From Stenotrophomonas sp. SAM-B (GTDB lineage Bacteria > Pseudomonadota > Gammaproteobacteria > Xanthomonadales > Xanthomonadaceae), in the NCBI RefSeq assembly GCF_013387485.1, contig NZ_JABBXB010000003.1, positions 186,001 through 250,000 on the forward strand: a stretch of 64,000 bases of DNA. Direction: 5' to 3'. The notes beneath the pieces are model-generated. The model was not told the origin of the DNA and made no database searches. It was given only the letters and a program-made list of their open reading frames with translations. Of the stretch, positions 30,377 to 40,626 are shown piece by piece. The translations under genes and the position numbers were made by a program. Positions within the stretch are counted from its first letter, which is position 1, and every line of letters starts with the position of its first letter.

Positions 30377-30805
30377 GTGCCAAAGACCTTCCATCGAACC
30401 GACCGTGTTTCCGCCCAGATCCGCCGCGAACTGGGGACGCTCGTGCACAACGCCGTGCGTGTACACGGCCTGCCTTCGGTGAGCGTCTCCGACGTGGAAA
30501 TCACCCGTGACATGGCGCATGCCAAGATCTTCGTCACGGCACTGATGCCCGAACGTTCGGTGGAAGCGATGAAGGGCCTGAAGGAACTGGCCTGGGAATT
30601 GCGCATGGAGCTGGCGCGTGCGATGAAGCTGCGCCACGTGCCCGAGCTGCACTTCCACTACGATGACTCGGTGGACCGCGGTGAGCGCATCGACAACATC
30701 CTGCGCGACCTGCCCGATACGCTGGCGGCAGAAAAGAGCCGGCAGGGTGATGAAGGCGATGAAGGTGTCGAAGACGACACCGACGAAGGCGAAAAGAAAG
30801 TCTGA
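30377..30805 (+). CDS. rbfA: 30S ribosome-binding factor A
   Basis: A 142-aa KH-fold protein that binds late 30S precursors and is needed for 16S rRNA 5' end maturation and cold growth. RTDRVSAQIRRELG at the start, the EITRDMAHAKIFVT strand and RHVPELHFHYDDS are family motifs. The last 25 residues are highly acidic. GTG start. Confidence 0.96.
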   Translation: MPKTFHRTDRVSAQIRRELGTLVHNAVRVHGLPSVSVSDVEITRDMAHAKIFVTALMPERSVEAMKGLKELAWELRMELARAMKLRHVPELHFHYDDSVDRGERIDNILRDLPDTLAAEKSRQGDEGDEGVEDDTDEGEKKV

Positions 30806-30810
30806 TGGAC

Positions 30811-30836
30811 CAACAGCCCGAAAGGGCTGTTGTCTT
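30811..30836 (+). terminator. Intrinsic terminator after rbfA
   Basis: A 9-bp stem CAACAGCCC / GGGCTGTTG with a GAAA loop, followed by TCTTAT. The T-run is weak. Confidence 0.65.
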
Positions 30837-30923
30837 ATGGGGCGGGGCCTGTCGCAGCGCGACCGCTCCGCCGGAGGCCGGATTGACCGGCAGCGCCACA
30901 CGGCGCCGTTTTGAATTGAATGC

Positions 30924-31835
30924 ATGGCACCTCGAATTTCGTTCCGCCGCCTGGATGGCATCCTGCTGCTCGACAAGCCCGCCGGCATGAGCTCCAACGC
31001 CGCCCTGCAGGTGGCGCGGCGCCTGTACCGGGCAGAGAAGGGCGGCCACACCGGCAGCCTGGACCCGCTGGCCACCGGCCTGCTGCCGCTGTGCTTCGGT
31101 GAAGCCACCAAGATCGCCGGCCTGCTGCTTGGCTCGGCCAAGGCCTACGACGCCGAGGTGGTGCTGGGCCAGACCACCGATACCGATGACGCCGATGGCA
31201 CCGTGCTGCGAGAGCGGCCCGTTCCTTCCATCAGCGCAGCGGAGCTGGAGGCGGCGCTGGCCCCGCTGCGCGGTCGCATCCGCCAGCGCGCCCCGATCTA
31301 TTCCGCGCTCAAGCAGGGCGGTGAGCCGCTGTATATGAAGGCCCGTCGCGGCGAGGCGATCGAGGCACCCGAGCGCGATGTCGAGGTGCACGCGCTGGAG
31401 GTGCTGGACCAGCAGCCGACGCGTCTGTCCCTGCGGGTGACCTGCGGTTCAGGCACCTACATCCGCAGCCTGGCCCGGGATCTCGGCGAGACCCTGGGCT
31501 GCGGTGCGCATATCGCCGGCCTGCGCCGGCTGTGGGTGGACCCCTTCCGCGAGGCCCCGATGGTCACCCTGGAGACCCTGCGGGCCCTGGCCGAGCAGGG
31601 CGATGAGGCCGGCATGGAGGCCCTGCTGCTGCCGCTGGACGCGGGTCTGGCCCATTACCCCCGGGTCACGCTGGACGACGAGCAGACCCCCCGCTTCCGG
31701 GTGGGTCAGCGCATCCGCGACGCCGGCTGGCCGCAGGGTGGGGTGGTCGTCTTCGGCCCGGGCGAGGCGATCCAGGGCCTGGGCCAGGTCGACGAGACCG
31801 GTCTGCTGGCGCCGCAGCGCCTGTTCAACCTCTGA
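30924..31835 (+). CDS. truB: tRNA pseudouridine(55) synthase
   Basis: A 303-aa enzyme that makes pseudouridine 55 in the T-loop of tRNAs. The catalytic aspartate is Asp47 in [16 protein letters not shown]. The [13 protein letters not shown] motif and a C-terminal PUA-like part are also visible. An ATG four bases earlier is out of frame. No clear ribosome site is seen. Confidence 0.96.
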   Translation: MAPRISFRRLDGILLLDKPAGMSSNAALQVARRLYRAEKGGHTGSLDPLATGLLPLCFGEATKIAGLLLGSAKAYDAEVVLGQTTDTDDADGTVLRERPVPSISAAELEAALAPLRGRIRQRAPIYSALKQGGEPLYMKARRGEAIEAPERDVEVHALEVLDQQPTRLSLRVTCGSGTYIRSLARDLGETLGCGAHIAGLRRLWVDPFREAPMVTLETLRALAEQGDEAGMEALLLPLDAGLAHYPRVTLDDEQTPRFRVGQRIRDAGWPQGGVVVFGPGEAIQGLGQVDETGLLAPQRLFNL

Positions 31836-31863
31836 CCGACCCGGCCCGGGACCCGACCGGTCC

Positions 31864-31892
31864 TTGTTCCGGAAGGCCACGGACGTTACAAT
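31864..31892 (+). promoter_or_regulatory. Promoter of rpsO
   Basis: TTGTTC (31864-31869) and TACAAT (31887-31892) are 17 bases apart, giving an rpsO leader of about 110 bases. Confidence 0.7.
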
Positions 31893-32007
31893 TCCGCGGC
31901 CTTTTCAGGCTTCCCGCGTTCTGCGGGTTCATCCTTTCGTTCACGGCGAGTCGCGCGGTACGTCAATGGGACGTTTCTGCGGGCCACGCATCCAAGAGAA
32001 AAAAGAT

Positions 32008-32268
32008 ATGTCGATCGACACCCAGAAGGTCATTGAAGACAACAAGCGCAGCGCGGCTGACACCGGCTCCCCGGAAGTCCAGGTCGCTCTGCTGACCGCC
32101 CGCATCGAACTGCTGACCGGCCACTTCAAGACCCACAAGAAGGATCACCACAGCCGTCGTGGTCTGCTGCAGATGGTCAACCGTCGCCGCAGCCTGCTCG
32201 ACTACCTGAAGAAGAAAGACGCTCCGCGTTACAAGGCCCTGATCGAAAAGCTCGGCCTGCGTCGCTAA
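32008..32268 (+). CDS. rpsO: 30S ribosomal protein S15
   Basis: An 86-aa protein that binds the central domain of 16S rRNA early in assembly and forms bridge B4. The whole S15 signature ([15 protein letters not shown] ... [21 protein letters not shown]) is present. In other bacteria S15 represses its own mRNA through a leader structure; the 110-base leader here would allow that. It is followed by a strong terminator and pnp, the standard order. Confidence 0.98.
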   Translation: MSIDTQKVIEDNKRSAADTGSPEVQVALLTARIELLTGHFKTHKKDHHSRRGLLQMVNRRRSLLDYLKKKDAPRYKALIEKLGLRR

Positions 32269-32280
32269 GCACGAACCCCC

Positions 32281-32314
32281 ACCGCGGCGCAGGAATGCGC
32301 CGCGGTTTTGTTTT
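32281..32314 (+). terminator. Intrinsic terminator after rpsO
   Basis: A 10-bp stem ACCGCGGCGC / GCGCCGCGGT with an AGGAAT loop, followed by TTTGTTTT. Confidence 0.88.
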
Positions 32315-32415
32315 GGCAGTACCGCAATAAACGTATGGGCCGGACAACCGGTCACCCGTCGGCGGCAAGGGTCGCCCGCGGTCCATTGAAGAAAGCATCA
32401 TCCAAGGAAACCCCC

Positions 32416-34524
32416 GTGGCAAAAATCACCAAAACCTTCCAGTACGGCAAGCACACCGTCACGCTTGAAACCGGCGAAATCGCCCGTCAGGCCGGCGGTG
32501 CCGTCATCGTCAAGTTCGACGACACCGTGCTGCTGGTCTCCGCCGTTGCCGCCAAGAGCGCGCGTGAGGGCCAGGATTTCTTCCCCCTGACCTGCGACTA
32601 TCAGGAGAAGTTCTATGCAGGTGGCCGTATCCCGGGCGGTTTCTTCAAGCGCGAAGGCCGCGCGACCGAAAAAGAGACGCTGATTTCGCGCCTGATCGAT
32701 CGCCCGATCCGTCCGCTGTTCCCGGAAGACTACAAGAACGAAGTCCAGATCATCGCTACCGTGATGTCGCTGAACCCGGACATCGATGGCGACATCGCTG
32801 CCCTGATCGGTGCCTCGGCTGCGCTGTCGCTGGCCGGTACCCCGTTCAAGGGTCCGATCGCCGCCGCCAAGGTCGGTTACAAGAACGGTGAGTACATCCT
32901 CAACCCGACCGTGACCGAGCTGAAGGATTCGGAGCTGGAACTGGTTGTCGCCGGTACCGCCAACGCCGTGCTGATGGTGGAATCCGAAGCCGCGCTGCTG
33001 TCCGAAGACGTGATGCTGGGCGCCGTGACCTTCGGTCACCGCGAAATGCAGAAGGTCATCAACGCGATCAACGAGCTGACCGTGGAAGCCGGCACCAAGC
33101 CGTCGACCTGGGAAGCCCCGGCCAAGAACGACGTGCTGATCAGCGCCCTGCAGGAAGCCATCGGCCCGCGTCTGGGCGAAGCCTTCCAGGTGCGCGACAA
33201 GCTGCAGCGCCGTGACGCCATCTCGGCGATCAAGAAGGACGTGGTCGAGTCGCTGGCTGGCCGTGTGGCCGCCGAAGGCTGGAACCCGGCCGAACTGTCG
33301 AAGGAATTCGGCGAGCTGGAATACAGCACCATGCGCAACTCGGTGCTGGACACCAAGGTCCGTATCGACGGCCGTGCGCTGGACACCGTCCGCCCGATCT
33401 CCGTGAAGACCGGTATCCTGCCGCGTACCCACGGCTCCTCGCTGTTCACCCGCGGTGAGACGCAGGCGATCGTGACCATCACCCTGGGCACCGCCCGTGA
33501 TGGCCAGGTCATCGATGCCGTCGCCGGTGAGTACAAGGAAAACTTCCTCTTCCATTACAACTTCCCCCCCTACTCGGTGGGTGAGACCGGCCGCATGATG
33601 GGCCCGAAGCGTCGCGAAATCGGCCACGGCCGCCTCGCCAAGCGCGGCGTGCTGGCAGTGATGCCGTCGCTGGAAGCCTTTCCGTACACCATCCGCGTGG
33701 TCTCGGAAATCACCGAATCGAACGGCTCCTCGTCGATGGCCTCGGTCTGCGGCTCCTCGCTGGCCCTGATGGACGCCGGCGTGCCGGTCAAGTCGCCGGT
33801 GGCCGGTATCGCCATGGGTCTGGTCAAGGAAGGCGATCGCTTCGTCGTCCTGTCCGACATCCTGGGTGACGAAGATCACCTGGGCGACATGGACTTCAAG
33901 GTGGCCGGTACTGCCGAGGGCATCTCCGCCCTGCAGATGGACATCAAGATCGAAGGCATCACCGAAGAGATCATGAAGCAGGCACTGCAGCAGGCCAAGG
34001 CTGGCCGTCTGCACATCCTGGGTGAAATGGCCCACGGCCTGACCGCCCCGCGCGAAGAGCTGTCGGACTACGCGCCGCGCCTGCTGACCATCAAGATCCA
34101 CCCGGACAAGATCCGCGAAGTGATCGGCAAGGGTGGTTCCACCATCCAGGCCATCACCAAGGAAACCGGCACCCAGATCGACATCCAGGATGACGGCACC
34201 ATCGTCATCGCGTCGGTCAACGCCATCGCTGCGCAGGCTGCCAAGGCCCGCATCGAGCAGATCACCTCGGACGTCGAGCCGGGCCGCATCTACGAAGGCA
34301 AGGTCGCCAAGATCATGGACTTCGGCGCGTTCGTCACGATCCTGCCGGGCAAGGACGGCCTCGTCCACGTGTCGCAGATCTCCAGCGACCGCGTGGAGAA
34401 GGTCGGCGATGTGCTGAAGGAAGGCGATGTGGTCAAGGTCAAGGTCCTGGAAGTCGACAAGCAGGGCCGTATCCGCCTGTCGATGAAGGCCGTCGAAGAA
34501 GGCGAGGGCGTCACCGCCGAGTAA
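32416..34524 (+). CDS. pnp: Polyribonucleotide nucleotidyltransferase (PNPase)
   Basis: A 702-aa phosphorolytic 3'-5' exoribonuclease and degradosome partner. Two RNase PH domains flank an alpha-helical domain; the second carries [25 protein letters not shown]. The KH domain ([15 protein letters not shown]) and the S1 domain ([24 protein letters not shown]) close the protein. GTG 32416 with AAGGA upstream gives normal length; an upstream in-frame start inside the spacer is not supported. Confidence 0.98.
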   Translation: MAKITKTFQYGKHTVTLETGEIARQAGGAVIVKFDDTVLLVSAVAAKSAREGQDFFPLTCDYQEKFYAGGRIPGGFFKREGRATEKETLISRLIDRPIRPLFPEDYKNEVQIIATVMSLNPDIDGDIAALIGASAALSLAGTPFKGPIAAAKVGYKNGEYILNPTVTELKDSELELVVAGTANAVLMVESEAALLSEDVMLGAVTFGHREMQKVINAINELTVEAGTKPSTWEAPAKNDVLISALQEAIGPRLGEAFQVRDKLQRRDAISAIKKDVVESLAGRVAAEGWNPAELSKEFGELEYSTMRNSVLDTKVRIDGRALDTVRPISVKTGILPRTHGSSLFTRGETQAIVTITLGTARDGQVIDAVAGEYKENFLFHYNFPPYSVGETGRMMGPKRREIGHGRLAKRGVLAVMPSLEAFPYTIRVVSEITESNGSSSMASVCGSSLALMDAGVPVKSPVAGIAMGLVKEGDRFVVLSDILGDEDHLGDMDFKVAGTAEGISALQMDIKIEGITEEIMKQALQQAKAGRLHILGEMAHGLTAPREELSDYAPRLLTIKIHPDKIREVIGKGGSTIQAITKETGTQIDIQDDGTIVIASVNAIAAQAAKARIEQITSDVEPGRIYEGKVAKIMDFGAFVTILPGKDGLVHVSQISSDRVEKVGDVLKEGDVVKVKVLEVDKQGRIRLSMKAVEEGEGVTAE

Positions 34525-34549
34525 TCGGCCCACGCCGATCTCGCGGTAG

Positions 34550-34616
34550 GTGAGGACCGTTGGTCCTCACGCTTTCGCAGACACGAAAAAAGCGGGCTTC
34601 GGCCCGCTTTTTTTTT
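34550..34616 (+). terminator. Tandem terminator after pnp
   Basis: Two hairpins in a row: GTGAGGACC / GGTCCTCAC (34550-34570), then a very strong intrinsic terminator with AAAAAAGCGGGC, a TTCG loop and GCCCGCTTTTTT plus more Ts (34586-34616). Confidence 0.93.
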
Positions 34617-34798
34617 GTTCCCGATGCGACCCGCGTGACACGAAAAGTCACGCTGCAGCACGTTGCATGACGTCACGGGGCGGCCCGGAAGACCGCATGG
34701 ACTGTCCGCCGGACGGATTCGCAGGACATCGTCGCCGATGGCACGCACAGGGTGCGCTGCACTGCTAACGTGGCCTCGCCTTCGACCGGGGAGATCCC

Positions 34799-35983
34799 AT
34801 GTTCCGTCCTGCCGTCGCTGTTCTCGCCGTCCTGATCGCCAGCGTGTTGCCGCAGGCGGCCTCCGCCGCCGAGCCATTGCCCAGGATCATCGGCGCGTAT
34901 TACCCCGGCGGCTCCGCCGACCGCTATCCGGTGGAAGACATTCCGGCCGACACGCTGACCCATCTGTTCTACGCGTTCGCCACCATCGACCAAGGTCAGT
35001 GCGTCGTCGCGCCGCAGGCCGACGCGCACTTCAAGGCGCTGGCCACGCTCAAGCGCGCGCATCCGACGCTGCATACGCTGATCTCGATCGGTGGCTGGAA
35101 CGCCGGCGGCTTCTCCGATGCAGCGCTGACCGCGGAAAGCCGCCAACGCTTCGTGTCCTCCTGCGTGGCGATGTTCTTCGAGCGTCATCGCGGCAGTTTC
35201 GACGGCGTGGACATCGATTGGGAGTTCCCCGTGTATGGCGGCCCGACCGAGATCACCGACCGCCCGGAGGATCGGCGCAACATGACCCTGCTGGTGCAGG
35301 AGTTCCGGCGCCAGCTTGATGCGCTGGACAAAGCCGACGGCCAGCATCGGCTGGTCACCGCCGCATTGCCTGCGGGTCGGGTGCAGACCGATGGTCCGTA
35401 CGATCCGGCACGCAGTTATGAGCTCAAGGCGCTGGGCCACGCGCTCGATTTCATCAACCTGATGAGCTACGACATGGGCACCGGCTTCTCGGCGGTGTCC
35501 ACCTTCAACGCACCGCTGCACGCGGTGCCGGAGGATCCGCTGACGCCGGAACTCAAGCGCTGGAACAGCGTGGCCGGGGCGGTGGCCTACTACGAGCAGC
35601 AGGGGGTGCCGAAAGAGAAGCTGGTGCTCGGCGTACCGTTCTACGGTCGTGGCTTCACGCTGGAGGGCGACGCCAACCATGGCCTCTACCAGCGCTACAG
35701 CGCGCCGCATCCGGCCGGTGACTGGCGGCAGATCCAGGCCGGCATGCTCGGCCAGCCCGGCTGGGAGCGGCACTGGCACCCGGTCGCGCAGACCCCGTGG
35801 CTCTACAACGCTACCGAGAAGGTCTTCGTCAGCTTCGAGGATCCTACCTCGATCGGCCTGCGCGCGAGCTTCGCCAGGGACAACGGCCTGCGCGGCGTCT
35901 TCATGTGGGAGCTGACCGGCGACGATGCGCAGGGCAGCCTGCTCAAGGCCATGGTGGCGCCGTTCCAGGGCCCTGCGAAGTAA
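34799..35983 (+). CDS. Secreted glycoside hydrolase family 18 (chitinase-like) protein
   Basis: A 394-aa protein with a cleavable signal peptide (AxA site at residues 21-23) and one GH18 TIM barrel. The catalytic motif DxxDxDxE is intact as Asp135, Asp138, Asp140 and Glu142 (FDGVDIDWEFP); ISIGGWNAGG and LMSYDMGTGF are the other core strands. It should hydrolyse beta-1,4-GlcNAc links by substrate assistance. No chitin-binding module or adhesion domain is attached. GGGGAG precedes the ATG. The next gene encodes a transcription regulator that could be linked. Confidence 0.92.
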   Translation: MFRPAVAVLAVLIASVLPQAASAAEPLPRIIGAYYPGGSADRYPVEDIPADTLTHLFYAFATIDQGQCVVAPQADAHFKALATLKRAHPTLHTLISIGGWNAGGFSDAALTAESRQRFVSSCVAMFFERHRGSFDGVDIDWEFPVYGGPTEITDRPEDRRNMTLLVQEFRRQLDALDKADGQHRLVTAALPAGRVQTDGPYDPARSYELKALGHALDFINLMSYDMGTGFSAVSTFNAPLHAVPEDPLTPELKRWNSVAGAVAYYEQQGVPKEKLVLGVPFYGRGFTLEGDANHGLYQRYSAPHPAGDWRQIQAGMLGQPGWERHWHPVAQTPWLYNATEKVFVSFEDPTSIGLRASFARDNGLRGVFMWELTGDDAQGSLLKAMVAPFQGPAK

Positions 35984-36034
35984 CGCCACGGGAAGGGGCG
36001 CCGCGACGCAGTCGCGTGCCCTATGCTTGCCCGC

Positions 36035-37633
36035 ATGGAGAGCGTCCGGCTGCTGGATCTGCACATCGACCGCAACGCACAGCACGTGCGGCGCGGGGAT
36101 GAGCTGTTGCCGGTCAACGGGCTGAGTTGGCGGCTGTTGGAGTGTCTGCTGGCCCATGGCAACGCCGTCGTCGATTTCGACACACTGGCCGATCAGGTGT
36201 GGGCACCGGCGGTGGTCGGCGAGGATGCGATCAGCCAGCGCGTGAAGCTGCTTCGGCAGGCGCTGGGCGATGACAGCCGACGGCCACGGTATGTGCGCTC
36301 GGTGCGCGGCCGTGGCTACCAGCTGTGCGCGCCGCCGCAGCCGGAGATGCGCGACACCGTGGTCACCGTCAGCGCGGAGGGCGCCCTCGCGCCACGCCGG
36401 CACGGCGGTGCTCGCTGGATCTGGTTGGGGGCGGGCGTGACCGTCGTCGCGGTGGCTGCCGCCTTGATCGCGGTCCGTCCCGGCACCGCGCCGGTGTCGC
36501 CTGCCGATCCGGTCCTGCAGCGCGCTGCGTATTACGCGGGCATCGGGCAGGCCAGCAACAACGAGCGTGCGATCGGGCTGTACCGCCAGGCGCTGCAGAT
36601 GGATCCGGAATCGTTGATGGCCAAACGTGGGCTCGCCCGTGCACTGGCGGCCGACGCCTGTCTGTTCAACGGCGCACGCGAACGCGCGCAGGAAGCGCTG
36701 GTGTTGGGCGGCGAACTGGTCCGCAAGGCGCCGGACGATGCGGCCGGCTGGGCCGCGCGCGGTTATGCCCACGATTGCCTCGGCGCGATGTCGCAGGCCA
36801 TGGCGGACTACCGGCAGGCCCTGCAGCGCGACCCGGGTGACGAGCGCACGCGTGCGTCGCTGGCCTATCTGCACCAGGAAAAAGGCGACCTCGCGCAGGC
36901 ACTGCAGGACAATCTGTCGCTGCGCGCGCCCGAGCGTGTCCGCTTCCGCGACGTGCAGGTCGCGCGCGAACTGGAACTGCTGGGTTTTACCGATGCCGCC
37001 GCGCGCCGGCACGCACGCAACTTCCAGCTCTATCCGGACAATGTGTTCGCCAACATCGCCTGGCCGCACAGCCTGTGGGCGATGGGCGAGCCGGGCAAGG
37101 CACGGCAGGCGCTCGATCAGGCACTCGCGCGCGGGACGCCGCACCCGCAGTTGCTGCGCCTGCAGGGCGAGATGCTGTTGTTGAGCGGGAATCGCAAGGG
37201 CGCCGCTGAAGCCTTCGAGCAGAGCCGTGCCCTGCGCCCGCAGCAGTCGATGGGGCAGACCTTGGCCGGCCTGTACGGCGATGACGCGGCCACACCCGCG
37301 TGGATCGCCGGGCACCTGCAGGTGCTGGAGGGCCAGGCCGACGATGGCTGGTCCGACACCGCGCTGGAGCGCGCGATGTTGCTGCAGGCCCAAGGCGACG
37401 ACGCCGCAGCGCTGGCCGCCCTGCATCACGCGGTGGATGCCGGCTTCCGCGATGCGGCGTGGTTGCGTACCACGCCCTTGTTTGCGCCGCTGCACGGTGC
37501 GGCCGGCTGGCAGGGACTGCTCGACACGATCGAGACGGACGTATCTGCCCAGCGTGCCCAGGTGTTGGCCGCGCCGTGGCGGCCAACAGACCTCGAGGGC
37601 CTCAGCGCAGCGCCGGCAGCAGGAACTCGGTGA
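36035..37633 (+). CDS. Winged-helix (OmpR/CadC-type) regulator with TPR domain
   Basis: A 532-aa one-component regulator. Residues 1-95 form an OmpR-type winged helix (LRQALGDDSRRPRYVRSVRGRGYQL). A single transmembrane helix lies near residues 130-150 (WIWLGAGVTVVAVAAALIAV), followed by TPR-like repeats to the C-terminus. The layout resembles ToxR/CadC: DNA binding in the cytoplasm, sensing in the periplasm. ATG 36035 is preferred to 36023 because the domain starts there and the upstream TATGCT may be a -10 box. The 3' end overlaps the convergent serine hydrolase gene by 32 bases. Its targets are unknown. Confidence 0.87.
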   Translation: MESVRLLDLHIDRNAQHVRRGDELLPVNGLSWRLLECLLAHGNAVVDFDTLADQVWAPAVVGEDAISQRVKLLRQALGDDSRRPRYVRSVRGRGYQLCAPPQPEMRDTVVTVSAEGALAPRRHGGARWIWLGAGVTVVAVAAALIAVRPGTAPVSPADPVLQRAAYYAGIGQASNNERAIGLYRQALQMDPESLMAKRGLARALAADACLFNGARERAQEALVLGGELVRKAPDDAAGWAARGYAHDCLGAMSQAMADYRQALQRDPGDERTRASLAYLHQEKGDLAQALQDNLSLRAPERVRFRDVQVARELELLGFTDAAARRHARNFQLYPDNVFANIAWPHSLWAMGEPGKARQALDQALARGTPHPQLLRLQGEMLLLSGNRKGAAEAFEQSRALRPQQSMGQTLAGLYGDDAATPAWIAGHLQVLEGQADDGWSDTALERAMLLQAQGDDAAALAALHHAVDAGFRDAAWLRTTPLFAPLHGAAGWQGLLDTIETDVSAQRAQVLAAPWRPTDLEGLSAAPAAGTR

Positions 37634-38678
37634 GGATGCGGCGCGACTGCGGGTGGGCGAAGCTGCGGTTGTAGGCCTGGCTGGTGATCACCGCCACCAG
37701 CTTCTTCTCCGGCATCACGAACACGTAGTTGCCGCCGTTGCCGGACATCGTCCAGACCGTGCGTTCGTGCCCCTCCACGGGAAGCTTCAGTCCCCACCAC
37801 TGGTAGCCGTAATCGCTGCCGTCACCGGTGGTCGCCTGGGCGCTGAGCATCGCCCGGACATACCGGGCCGGGATCAGCTGCCGGCCCTGCCAGCGCCCCT
37901 CGGCCAGCACCAGCTCGCCCAACCGCGCCAGGTCACGGCTGCGGTAGCGCGTTCCGCCGCCGCCCATGCCGATGCCTTCCGGTGAGCGGTTCCACCTGCT
38001 CGCGGTGATGCCCAGCGGGCGCTCCAGCACCTGCGCGGCGTAGTCGGCCAAGGGCCGCTTCGTGGCCTGTTCCAGTACCGCGCCGAGCACGAAGGAATTG
38101 GCCGTGCAGTAGGCGTGTGACCGGCCATGCGGGCTGTCTTCCGGGCGCGTCATCCACGGTGCGAAGCCTCTGACCGGCAGCGACAGCGCGAAGTCCAGCC
38201 AGTGCTCGGTCACGTACATGCGCTCTTCGTTGCCGGCCGAGAACGCATTCTCGTCATCGCACTCCCACAGCGTGCTCATGGTGAGCAGGTCTTCCACCGT
38301 CATCGAGCGCAGCCGTGCATCCACCGGATGGCTGGCAGTGAACGCCGGGAAGTAGTCATACACACGGGCCTGCGCGCCGGGCAGGTGACCATCGCCGATG
38401 GCCGCGCCGATCAGCATCGCGGTCACGCTCTTGCTGGCCGAGCGCACGTCATTGAGGGTCTCCGCCGTGCCGCCGTTGAAGTAACCCTCGTAGGCTACCT
38501 GGCCGTCCACCAGCAGCAGGACGCTGGTGACCTGTTTGATGTCCTGGGTGGCGATCGCCGACTCCAGCGCGGTGATCCGGGCGCTATCCAGCGCCGCGGG
38601 TGCGGCGGGAGAGGTCAGTGGCAGCGCGGCTGCCAGGGCAAAGAGCAGGGCGGCAAGTCGGTGTCGGTGGTGGTGCAT
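37602..38678 (-). CDS. Exported serine hydrolase, beta-lactamase class C fold
   Basis: A 358-aa protein with a signal peptide (cleavage near residues 25-28) and a beta-lactamase/penicillin-binding fold. The nucleophile motif SxxK reads SASK near residue 82. The second motif is YCT (Tyr at the YxN site), and the third region is SGNGG in place of HTG/KTG. Such proteins are usually esterases, D-aminopeptidases or peptidases acting on small esters, not true beta-lactamases. Monocistronic; convergent with the TPR regulator. Confidence 0.85.
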   Translation of the reverse strand: MHHHRHRLAALLFALAAALPLTSPAAPAALDSARITALESAIATQDIKQVTSVLLLVDGQVAYEGYFNGGTAETLNDVRSASKSVTAMLIGAAIGDGHLPGAQARVYDYFPAFTASHPVDARLRSMTVEDLLTMSTLWECDDENAFSAGNEERMYVTEHWLDFALSLPVRGFAPWMTRPEDSPHGRSHAYCTANSFVLGAVLEQATKRPLADYAAQVLERPLGITASRWNRSPEGIGMGGGGTRYRSRDLARLGELVLAEGRWQGRQLIPARYVRAMLSAQATTGDGSDYGYQWWGLKLPVEGHERTVWTMSGNGGNYVFVMPEKKLVAVITSQAYNRSFAHPQSRRILTEFLLPALR

Positions 38679-38786
38679 GGGCAGGGCTCCTCGAGATGAG
38701 GCCCGACTACGCCATGACGCGGTCTGAAGTGCTGGAAACGCGGCTGAAGAATTCTGAAAGCCCGCCGCAGCAGGCGTCCAGGGTGA

Positions 38787-40352
38787 TCAGCGCGGTGCAC
38801 TCCACACGCTGTTCGGGTCGCCATGCCGCGCGCGGCGCAGGCTCGCACGGGCCAGCGTGGCAAATCCGAAGGCCAGTGCCAGCGCCACCGCGTCCACCCA
38901 GAACAAGGGCCAGTAGCCACGTGCCGCGCTCGCCCACGGCCAGTAGCCTGTGAGTGCGCCGTGTACCACCGCCACCAGCGTGGTGCTGATGGCGGCCGCC
39001 CAGAGCAGCTCACGGGCGGCCTGGTCGGGGCGACGCAGTGCCGCCCACAGCGCACACGCGGCCCAGGTGGCGAAACAGATCCAGCGGATGCCGTGATCGA
39101 CTGCCTGCGGCGCGACCTGCTCCAGGATCTGCGCGCCCACGAAGCTCGCCGAAACCGCGACGCACAGCCCGATGCACACCCCCACCGTGGCCCGGGCCAT
39201 GTTGATCTGCGCGCGCCCCTGTTCCACCTGGCGCCGCTTGCGACGCGATTCGATCCACAGCAGGTTGCCGGAATAGAACAGGAAGGCGCCGCCCAGGCCG
39301 AGCAGGAAGTACAGCCAGACCACCACGCCATTGCCGAACTCGCCGAAATGCAGCGCGTAGGCCGCACTCAGGGTGGCGTGGTTGGCATCGCGCTGGCCGG
39401 GCAGCTGGCTGCTCAGCAGCCGTCCGCTGGCCGCATCCAGGCCGACCGCGCCGAGCGGCCCCAGGGTGCCGCCGGATTCACCGGTGATCTCGATCGTGGC
39501 AGTGGCATCGCCGGCATGGGCGAGCTTCAGGAAGGCCGGTTCGAAATCGGCCACGCCCTGCGCGCGCGCCACCTCGATGGCGCGGGCGTGCAGCATGCGC
39601 AGGTTCGTTCCATTGCCGGACTGGCCGCTGGGCTCGCGTACCGGTGCGGTGTCCATCGCGGCCGGCACCGCCTGCAGCAGCTTACCGTCGAAGATCAGCG
39701 GATTCAGCGCCGCCATCTGCAGGAAGATCAGGCAGAGCAGCGCGCCGGTGACCGCGAACATCAGGTGGAAGGGCAGGCTGAGCACGCCGATCACGTTGTG
39801 CGCGTCCTGCCACATCTGCTTGAGGTTGCGGCCCGGGCGCAGCGCGAACAGATCACCGAACAGCTTGGGCAGGTGGATGACCAGGCCGCTGAGCAGGGCC
39901 ATGCCATACAGCAGGCTGACGATGCCCATCAGGTAGGTGCCCGCGACCGGCAGGCCGAGGCTGTAGTGCAGTTCGTTGACCAGCTCGGCCAGCCCGGTCT
40001 GCGGCGGCGTGATGCTGCCGTCGTAATGGTCCAGCCAGGCATACAGCCAGGTGCCCTTGGCATCCTGCCAATACGCGATCGGCTGCGGATGGTCGCCGCC
40101 GGGGAAGGTCATGCCCACATGGGTGCGTGCGGCCGGGTGGCGTTCAAGCACGCCGTCGAGCAGGCGCTGCGCGTCGTCCAGGCTGGCGGCGGGCGTATCC
40201 ACCGCATGCGGGGTCTGCCACAGCGGCAGATCGTGGTGGAACAGGGTCAGCGCACCGGCGTAGAACGCCACGAACAGCGCGAAACCGGCGACCAGGCCGA
40301 CCCACGTATGCAGCGTGGTGAAGGTGCGCAGGGTGTGGGAACTGAACTTCAT
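38787..40352 (-). CDS. PepSY-associated transmembrane protein (iron-regulated type)
   Basis: A 521-aa inner-membrane protein with the PepSY_TM layout: an N-terminal helix with HTWVGLVAGFALFVAFYAG, conserved His in transmembrane segments (HNVIGVLSLPFHLMF, YALHFGEFGNG), a periplasmic PepSY segment, and further helices at the C-terminus. Relatives reduce ferric-siderophore complexes or move electrons across the membrane and are often Fur-controlled. It is the last gene of a three-gene minus-strand operon with DUF3649 and DUF3325 proteins, a set typical of iron uptake loci. Confidence 0.9.
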   Translation of the reverse strand: MKFSSHTLRTFTTLHTWVGLVAGFALFVAFYAGALTLFHHDLPLWQTPHAVDTPAASLDDAQRLLDGVLERHPAARTHVGMTFPGGDHPQPIAYWQDAKGTWLYAWLDHYDGSITPPQTGLAELVNELHYSLGLPVAGTYLMGIVSLLYGMALLSGLVIHLPKLFGDLFALRPGRNLKQMWQDAHNVIGVLSLPFHLMFAVTGALLCLIFLQMAALNPLIFDGKLLQAVPAAMDTAPVREPSGQSGNGTNLRMLHARAIEVARAQGVADFEPAFLKLAHAGDATATIEITGESGGTLGPLGAVGLDAASGRLLSSQLPGQRDANHATLSAAYALHFGEFGNGVVVWLYFLLGLGGAFLFYSGNLLWIESRRKRRQVEQGRAQINMARATVGVCIGLCVAVSASFVGAQILEQVAPQAVDHGIRWICFATWAACALWAALRRPDQAARELLWAAAISTTLVAVVHGALTGYWPWASAARGYWPLFWVDAVALALAFGFATLARASLRRARHGDPNSVWSAPR

Positions 40353-40362
40353 CGCATCGCTC

Positions 40363-40626
40363 TCATTGCACCGCGCCGGTCAGGCGCAGCAGCCACAACA
40401 GGCCGAATCCGGCCACGGCGGTCGCGCTCATCATCGCCCACGCGCGCGGGCCGGTGCGGAAGCTGAAGGCCCAGACCGCGGCCAGCATCCACAAGGGAAT
40501 GAAGGCGATCAGGCTGGGCACCAGCGCGTTCTGCCACGGCCCCGGCGGCAGCCAGGCGACCAGGCCGGTGGCCGCGGCCGCGACGAAGAACCCCGCCAGG
40601 AGGCCGGCGCCCGCGCGGGCCCACAT
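40363..40626 (-). CDS. DUF3649 family small membrane protein
   Basis: An 87-aa protein with three hydrophobic segments and a conserved Trp/Pro pattern (WLPPGPWQNALVPSLIAF). Its family accompanies PepSY_TM genes in iron-uptake clusters; biochemical role unknown. The ATG shares bases with the stop of the upstream DUF3325 gene (TGATG). A longer reading frame upstream only overlaps that gene. Confidence 0.8.
   Translation of the reverse strand: MWARAGAGLLAGFFVAAAATGLVAWLPPGPWQNALVPSLIAFIPLWMLAAVWAFSFRTGPRAWAMMSATAVAGFGLLWLLRLTGAVQ

Noticed and set aside
34673..37495. A 940-codon minus-strand frame opposite the chitinase and regulator genes
   Set aside because: Antisense of two genes with clear domains; composition typical of GC-rich antisense frames.
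37602..38678. Antibiotic-resistance beta-lactamase
   Set aside because: It has SxxK, but the second and third motifs differ from true class C enzymes. Stenotrophomonas resistance enzymes L1 and L2 are different proteins.
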